From: Bacillota bacterium
GTDB taxonomy: Bacteria; Bacillota; UBA994
Length of the DNA: 7,469 bases
Assembly (NCBI GenBank): GCA_018725535.1
Contig: QLUS01000080.1
Span: 1 to 7,469 of the forward strand
Reading direction: 5' to 3'
The notes below the pieces were generated by a model. That model ran no database searches and was not told the origin of the DNA. It saw only the letters and a program-made list of their open reading frames with translations. Every line of letters begins with the position of its first letter. Position 1 is the stretch's first letter. Both the position numbers and the translations under genes were made by a program. Below, piece by piece: positions 4,886 through 7,469 of this stretch.

Positions 4886-7450
4886 ATGTTCCCAGTAATT
4901 AAAGGCGCTGCATATACCCTTTTTCACTGCCCAAACATTCTTTTAGACCACGGCACGACGCAGACTGTGGAGCGAGACAAGAATCCGTCAAGTGATTACT
5001 TAAAGAAGCTCCCTGCGCACCTCCGGAGTTTCGAGGATTGCCTCGCCTATCCGCCAAACCAAGCCTACATTGGGGCTTTGCATGCCCGGGAGCTCGACGC
5101 TCTACCCAAGCCGTGGTATCAGAATGGGATTAAGGAAGCCTCGCGCTTCGCTCCGTACGGCGAGATTATGCCGGAAGATGAGTTCTACGGCGTAATGAAA
5201 CTTGTGGACTCATTTGACCTTGTGCTGCTTGAGGCAGATTTTGCTGCTGCCGTGCGTGAAAAACTTGCACAGCACCCCGGCTTTAAAGGTGCTGACCTCA
5301 GCAAACTGCAGAAGACGTCTGAACTAGCGGCAATCAGTGAACTGGTTGATGCGCATATAGCCGAGCCCTTGCGCCTTGGCGACAGACTTGTGGGGTGTGT
5401 GCGCCAAGCGCATGACACCGACAAAGCGCTCACTGCCCATATTATCTTCGAGAATCTCGCCTCGATAGCTTCGGCAGCAGTATCGATGCGCCAGCTCTTC
5501 TTAAAAAGTGGGCTTGACCCCAAGCAGATAGACTACATCGTAGAGTGCAGTGAAGAAGCTTGTGGGGATATGAACCAGCGTGGCGGCGGCAATTTTGCCA
5601 AAGCCATTGGCGAAGTGGTTGGCTGTGTAAACGCTACGGGCAGCGACACACGCGGCTTTTGTGCCGCGCCGGCGCATGCCATGATTGTCGCGTCTTCGCT
5701 TGTGCAATCGGGCGTGTTTAAAAACGTGGTTGTCGTAGCAGGCGGCGCGGTAGCCAAACTGGGCATGAACGGTAAAGACCATGTCAATAAGAATCTGCCT
5801 GTGCTGGAAGATGTCTTGGGCGGGTTTGCTGTGTGGGTTGCGGAAAACGACGGCGTAAACCCTGTCGTACGCACGGATATCGTGGGACGCCACACTATTG
5901 GCTCGGGCGCGAGTCCGCAAGCTGTGATCCAGGCTTTGGTCACGGATCCCTTGGATCGCAAGGGGCTTAAGATCACGGATATCGACCAATACGGCGTAGA
6001 GATGCATAATCCCGAGGTTACTGTACCTGCAGGTGCTGGCAACGTGCCTGAGGCCAATTACAAGATGATTGCCGCGCTTGGTGTAAAACGCGGTGAGCTT
6101 GAGCGCGCGGGTATCATGGACTTTGTGGCCAAGCACGGTATGCCGGGGTTTGCGCCGACGCAAGGGCATGTACCCTCGGGCGTGCCTGTGATTGGCCCAG
6201 CACGCGATGCCATCTTGGCGGGTAAAATTAAGCGTGCCATGATTATTGGCAAGGGGAGCCTATTTCTGGCGCGCATGACCAACTTATTTGACGGCGTCTC
6301 TTTCGTCATGGAGGCGAACCCCGGCTTTCACGACATCGCTGACGCGCTGGAGACGGGCGTCTTCGGCGCACGCACGCGGATTGGCATTACCTTGCTTGGC
6401 AGTGAGCATGGCCTGCAGGAAGTAGTGCGCGGGGCAGAACTGGCTGCGCAAACTAACCCAGACCTTCAGGTCGTGCTGATTGGACCCGCTGTCGAAAGCA
6501 AACTCCCGCACGTGCTGGCTCAGACCGAGAAAGAGCAGCATGCGGCCATGGAACAGATGTTGCTCGCGGGTGAGCTGGCGGCGGTCGTCACCATGCATTA
6601 TAACTTTCCCATTGGCGTGTCCACGGTAGGACGCGTCATTACTCCCGGGCGTGGAAGGGAGCTCTTCTTAGCCACTACCACAGGTACTTCTGACACCGAC
6701 CGCATTTTGGCCATGGTGAAGAACGCCATTTACGGTGTAGCTGTGGCTAAGGCTAGCGGCATTGAGGAACCCACAGTGGGCATTCTGAACCTTGAGGGGG
6801 CTAGAGCCGTAGAGCGGCATCTGCAGAAACTGAAGGACAACGGTTATAAAGTAAAGTTTGCCCAGTCCGTGCGGCAGGACGGTGGTTCCGTGATGCGCGG
6901 GAACGATCTCTTAGTTGGTGCTCCCGACGTTATGGTCACCGATACGCTGACCGGCAATGTCCTGGTGAAGGTGTTTTCGGCCTACACTACAGGCGGCGAC
7001 TACGAAGGGCTAGGCTATGGCTATGGACCTGGCGTAGGTGAAGGCTACGACAAGATTGTCATGATTCTCTCGCGTGCTTCGGGCGCGCCTGTCATTGCGG
7101 GGGCCATCAAGTATGCAGGCGACGTGGCCAAAGGCAAGTTATTGGCTGTTGTGGACAGTGAGTTTGCTCATGCCCGGAAGGCAGGCCTAGCCGAACTGTG
7201 GACAAAAGAGCAAAAGCCGGCGGCAGCCGTAATCGAACAGGAAGTCACGCCGCCTCCCGCTAAAGTGGTCACAGAGGAAATCGCAGGCATCGAGATCCTC
7301 GACCTAGAAACAGCCGTACGGCAAGTATGGAAGGCGGGTATCTTTGCTAGCACCGGTATGGGATGCACCGGCCCCGTCATCCTTGTAGCTAAAGAAGACC
7401 TCGCCCGCGCCTTAGAAGTACTTGTCAAGGCGGGGCATGTGGGCGCGTAG
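4886..7450 (+). CDS. grdCD: Glycine reductase component C, fused GrdC–GrdD (beta and alpha subunits in one chain)
   Basis: Component C takes the carboxymethyl group from selenoprotein A, forms an acetyl thioester and releases acetyl phosphate with inorganic phosphate. The 854-residue chain joins two normally separate proteins. Residues 1 to about 478 are GrdC, a ketoacyl-synthase III-like protein: GFCAAPAHAM places Cys259 where FabH has its nucleophile, His374 (VEMHNP) matches the FabH histidine, and His428 (QGHVPSG) falls where FabH has Asn. GrdC ends near LFDGVSFVMEANPG (467–480). From about 481, FHDIADALETGVFGARTRIG begins GrdD, related to PlsX-type phosphate acyltransferases, with MHYNFPIGVSTVGRV (570–584), RQDGGSVMRGNDLL (663–676) and the YGYGPGVGEGYDK stretch (711–723). 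A Pro/Ala-rich linker (777–793) leads to STGMGCTGPV, where Cys827 corresponds to the GrdD thiol shown to be essential in E. acidaminophilum (Cys359). The GrdC tail and GrdD start appear shortened at the junction. Identity is secure; whether the fusion is cut in the cell is unknown. Confidence 0.93.
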   Translation: MFPVIKGAAYTLFHCPNILLDHGTTQTVERDKNPSSDYLKKLPAHLRSFEDCLAYPPNQAYIGALHARELDALPKPWYQNGIKEASRFAPYGEIMPEDEFYGVMKLVDSFDLVLLEADFAAAVREKLAQHPGFKGADLSKLQKTSELAAISELVDAHIAEPLRLGDRLVGCVRQAHDTDKALTAHIIFENLASIASAAVSMRQLFLKSGLDPKQIDYIVECSEEACGDMNQRGGGNFAKAIGEVVGCVNATGSDTRGFCAAPAHAMIVASSLVQSGVFKNVVVVAGGAVAKLGMNGKDHVNKNLPVLEDVLGGFAVWVAENDGVNPVVRTDIVGRHTIGSGASPQAVIQALVTDPLDRKGLKITDIDQYGVEMHNPEVTVPAGAGNVPEANYKMIAALGVKRGELERAGIMDFVAKHGMPGFAPTQGHVPSGVPVIGPARDAILAGKIKRAMIIGKGSLFLARMTNLFDGVSFVMEANPGFHDIADALETGVFGARTRIGITLLGSEHGLQEVVRGAELAAQTNPDLQVVLIGPAVESKLPHVLAQTEKEQHAAMEQMLLAGELAAVVTMHYNFPIGVSTVGRVITPGRGRELFLATTTGTSDTDRILAMVKNAIYGVAVAKASGIEEPTVGILNLEGARAVERHLQKLKDNGYKVKFAQSVRQDGGSVMRGNDLLVGAPDVMVTDTLTGNVLVKVFSAYTTGGDYEGLGYGYGPGVGEGYDKIVMILSRASGAPVIAGAIKYAGDVAKGKLLAVVDSEFAHARKAGLAELWTKEQKPAAAVIEQEVTPPPAKVVTEEIAGIEILDLETAVRQVWKAGIFASTGMGCTGPVILVAKEDLARALEVLVKAGHVGA

Positions 7451-7469
7451 CCGCTTTCCGCTTTCCGCT
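7451..7469 (-). repeat. Inverted copy of the GCGGAAA heptamer array, cut by window end
   Basis: Directly after the grdCD stop codon the sequence is the heptamer TTTCCGC repeated, with complete units at 7455–7461 and 7462–7468 and partial units at both ends. Read on the minus strand it is GCGGAAA, identical to the last four units of the array at 2906–2933. The 19 visible bases are a perfect inverted match to part of that array. The true length is unknown because the window ends inside it. Confidence 0.85.

Noticed and set aside
5501..6169. Long minus-strand open frame of 222 codons, and the 147- and 176-codon minus-strand frames at 366–809 and 3699–4229
   Set aside because: They lie opposite well-conserved coding sequence, show no recognisable domain and no convincing ribosome binding site. 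They are antisense shadows of trxB, grdB and grdCD.

Overview
The window holds a nearly complete, co-directional glycine reductase (Grd) operon, all on the + strand, in the order trxB–trxA–grdE–grdA–grdB–grdC/D. This is the usual gene order in Stickland-type amino-acid-fermenting anaerobes. Two of its genes contain an in-frame UGA that must be read as selenocysteine. The organism is therefore most likely an anaerobic, selenocysteine-using member of the Clostridia/Firmicutes; the strong purine-rich ribosome binding sites and moderate GC fit this. The species is not identifiable from the sequence. The selenocysteine machinery (selA, selB, selC, selD) is not in the window and must lie elsewhere.

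Layout. Positions 9–1241 encode a thioredoxin reductase with an extra C-terminal thioredoxin-like domain that has lost its first active-site Cys. Positions 1261–1578 encode a small thioredoxin with an unusual CEKC centre. Positions 1590–2873 encode GrdE, the pyruvoyl proprotein of component B. The 120-base gap after it carries a heptanucleotide repeat array. Positions 2994–3458 encode selenoprotein A (GrdA; UGA at 3117–3119). Positions 3489–4802 encode the selenoprotein subunit of component B (GrdB; UGA at 4539–4541), with a perfect hairpin just after the UGA. A strong GC-rich hairpin follows in the 83-base gap. Positions 4886–7450 encode one 854-residue protein that joins GrdC and GrdD, normally separate subunits of component C. 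Immediately after its stop the same heptamer repeat appears in inverted orientation and runs off the window.

How the genes work together (known pathway). GrdE/GrdB bind glycine through the pyruvoyl group as a Schiff base and release ammonia. The carboxymethyl group passes to the selenocysteine of GrdA. GrdC/GrdD convert it to an acetyl thioester and then, with phosphate, to acetyl phosphate, which yields ATP. Each cycle leaves GrdA oxidised; TrxA and TrxB re-reduce it.

The system itself is known. The unusual points are the GrdC–GrdD fusion, the reductase fused to a degenerate thioredoxin, the loss of the usual NADPH-phosphate-binding arginines in TrxB, and inverted heptamer arrays that bracket exactly the grdA–grdB–grdCD segment.
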